Part shown: in pieces, positions 63,302 to 64,000 of the stretch
Layout: each line of letters begins with the position of its first letter
Position numbering within the stretch: position 1 is the first letter of the stretch
NCBI RefSeq assembly: GCF_001613465.1
Contig: NZ_BDCK01000016.1
Span: 124,001-188,000 of the forward strand
Direction of reading: 5' to 3'
Source of the DNA: Nocardia niwae NBRC 108934 = DSM 45340
Lineage (GTDB): Bacteria > Actinomycetota > Actinomycetes > Mycobacteriales > Mycobacteriaceae
Length of the DNA: 64,000 bases
The notes under the pieces: generated by a model
Databases searched by the model: none
The model's input: only the letters and a program-made list of their open reading frames with translations
Told to the model about the DNA's origin: nothing
Translations under genes and position numbers: made by a program

Positions 63302-63850
63302 ATGGATTTCCGGGAGCTCGCGGTGCCGGGCGCGTGGGTGGTCACGCCGCGCCAGCACGGCGACGATCGCGGCATGTTCCTCGAGGGGTTCAAGGCCTCG
63401 GAGTTCGAGAAGGCGACCGGGCGGCCGTTCGACCTGCGGCAGGTGAACTGCTCGGTGTCGGCCGCCGGGGTGCTGCGTGGCATCCACTACACCGAGGACC
63501 CACCCGGGCAGGCGAAGTACGTGACCTGCGTGCGCGGCGCGTTCCTCGACGTGGTGGTCGACCTGCGCCCCGGCTCGCCGACCTACGGGCGCTGGGACAG
63601 TGTGCTGCTCGATGACGTCGACCGACGCTCGGTGTTCCTCTCCGAAGGTCTCGGCCACGCGATCCTCTCCCTGGAGGACGGCTCGACGGTCACCTACCTG
63701 TGCTCCCTGGAGTACCAGCCGGAGTTCGACCACGATATCGACGCGTTCGATCCCACGCTGGGCATCGAGTGGCCCCGGGTGGGGCGCGACGGCAAGGAAC
63801 TCACCTTCGTCCGTTCCGCGAAAGACACTGTGGCTCCGCCGTTCTCCTGA
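63302..63850 (+). CDS. rmlC: dTDP-4-dehydrorhamnose 3,5-epimerase
   Basis: Third step of dTDP-L-rhamnose synthesis. The 182-residue cupin has QHGDDRGMFLEGFKASEFEK, QVNCSVSAAGVLRGIHY (catalytic His), and YLCSLEYQPEFDHDIDAFDP (Tyr and Asp). rmlD is not in the window and should lie further downstream or elsewhere. Confidence 0.95.
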   Translation: MDFRELAVPGAWVVTPRQHGDDRGMFLEGFKASEFEKATGRPFDLRQVNCSVSAAGVLRGIHYTEDPPGQAKYVTCVRGAFLDVVVDLRPGSPTYGRWDSVLLDDVDRRSVFLSEGLGHAILSLEDGSTVTYLCSLEYQPEFDHDIDAFDPTLGIEWPRVGRDGKELTFVRSAKDTVAPPFS

Positions 63851-63956
63851 TCCGAGCGAGGGATTCGGCGGCGTCTCGACGTCGATGCCCGGTCCGAGCG
63901 AGACCACCGGTCCGAAGCCCGCCCGACGGGCCGAGGGAAGCAGTCGCATACGCCGA

Positions 63957-63985
63957 GCGCCGCCACCCGGAGCGGGTGACGGCGC
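63957..63985 (+). terminator. hairpin downstream of rmlC
   Basis: Stem GCGCCG then CACCCG pairing with CGGGTG then CGGCGC, with one C-A mismatch and a 3-base loop. About 105 bp after rmlC. The last bases of the window show no gene. Confidence 0.6.
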
Positions 63986-64000
63986 GAGGGCGGACGATGC

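Overview
High-GC actinobacterial chromosome from a mycolic-acid producer, most probably Nocardia or a close relative. The signs are a galactofuran cell-wall locus (wzm, wzt, glfT1, glfT2), a KasA-type ketoacyl synthase next to a FadD32-type acyl-AMP ligase, an antigen-85-like esterase, the bacterial proteasome activator Bpa with its terminal GQYL, a mycothiol-dependent-type enzyme, frequent GTG/TTG starts and about 70% G+C in most of the window.

Layout. 1-19.1 kb is ordinary chromosome: small membrane and AhpD-like proteins, guanine deaminase, two cytidine-deaminase-fold enzymes around tRNA-Ser(CGA), prephenate dehydrogenase, a heterodimeric ABC exporter, the FadD32-like/KasA-like pair, a cytosine methyltransferase with Vsr repair endonuclease, and small enzymes. 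19.2-36.0 kb is one long minus-strand cluster that looks acquired: visibly lower G+C, tightly overlapping genes, and tRNA-Arg(ACG) plus tRNA-Ser(GCT) at its upstream edge. 36.5-64 kb returns to conserved chromosome: aromatic aminotransferase, antigen-85-like esterase, nickel/cobalt permease, bacterial nitric oxide synthase, tRNA-Ser(TGA), MarR regulator, FMN oxidase, quinone oxidoreductase, Bpa, galactan export and synthesis, RsgA, and the dTDP-rhamnose genes rmlB, rmlA and rmlC.

The 19.2-36.0 kb cluster is the most interesting part. In transcription order it encodes a GT2 glycosyltransferase, a thymidylate-kinase-like protein, an MFS exporter, a WbqC-like protein, a PF14907-like nucleotidyltransferase, a 25-residue Lys-rich peptide, an unknown protein, a cupin, a methyltransferase, a DegT aminotransferase, a 23-residue peptide, a second nucleotidyltransferase, a PqqD-like protein, a second GT2, two sugar epimerase/dehydratases, a polysaccharide-deacetylase-like protein, a second DegT aminotransferase and a radical SAM enzyme. 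PqqD-like (RRE) plus radical SAM plus tiny peptide genes with near-perfect Shine-Dalgarno sequences suggests a ribosomal peptide decorated with an amino-sugar. No canonical class (lasso, lanthipeptide, sactipeptide with SPASM) fits.

The cluster has three gaps over 100 bp that could hold promoters, and each contains the same inverted repeat, TGTCCGnnnCGGACA. In two of them it sits 41-42 bp upstream of a recognisable -35/-10 pair; in the third the -10 is 11 bp further away. This points to one regulator controlling three transcription units, although no regulator gene lies in the cluster. All assignments come from reading the sequence and remembered family motifs; no database search was run.
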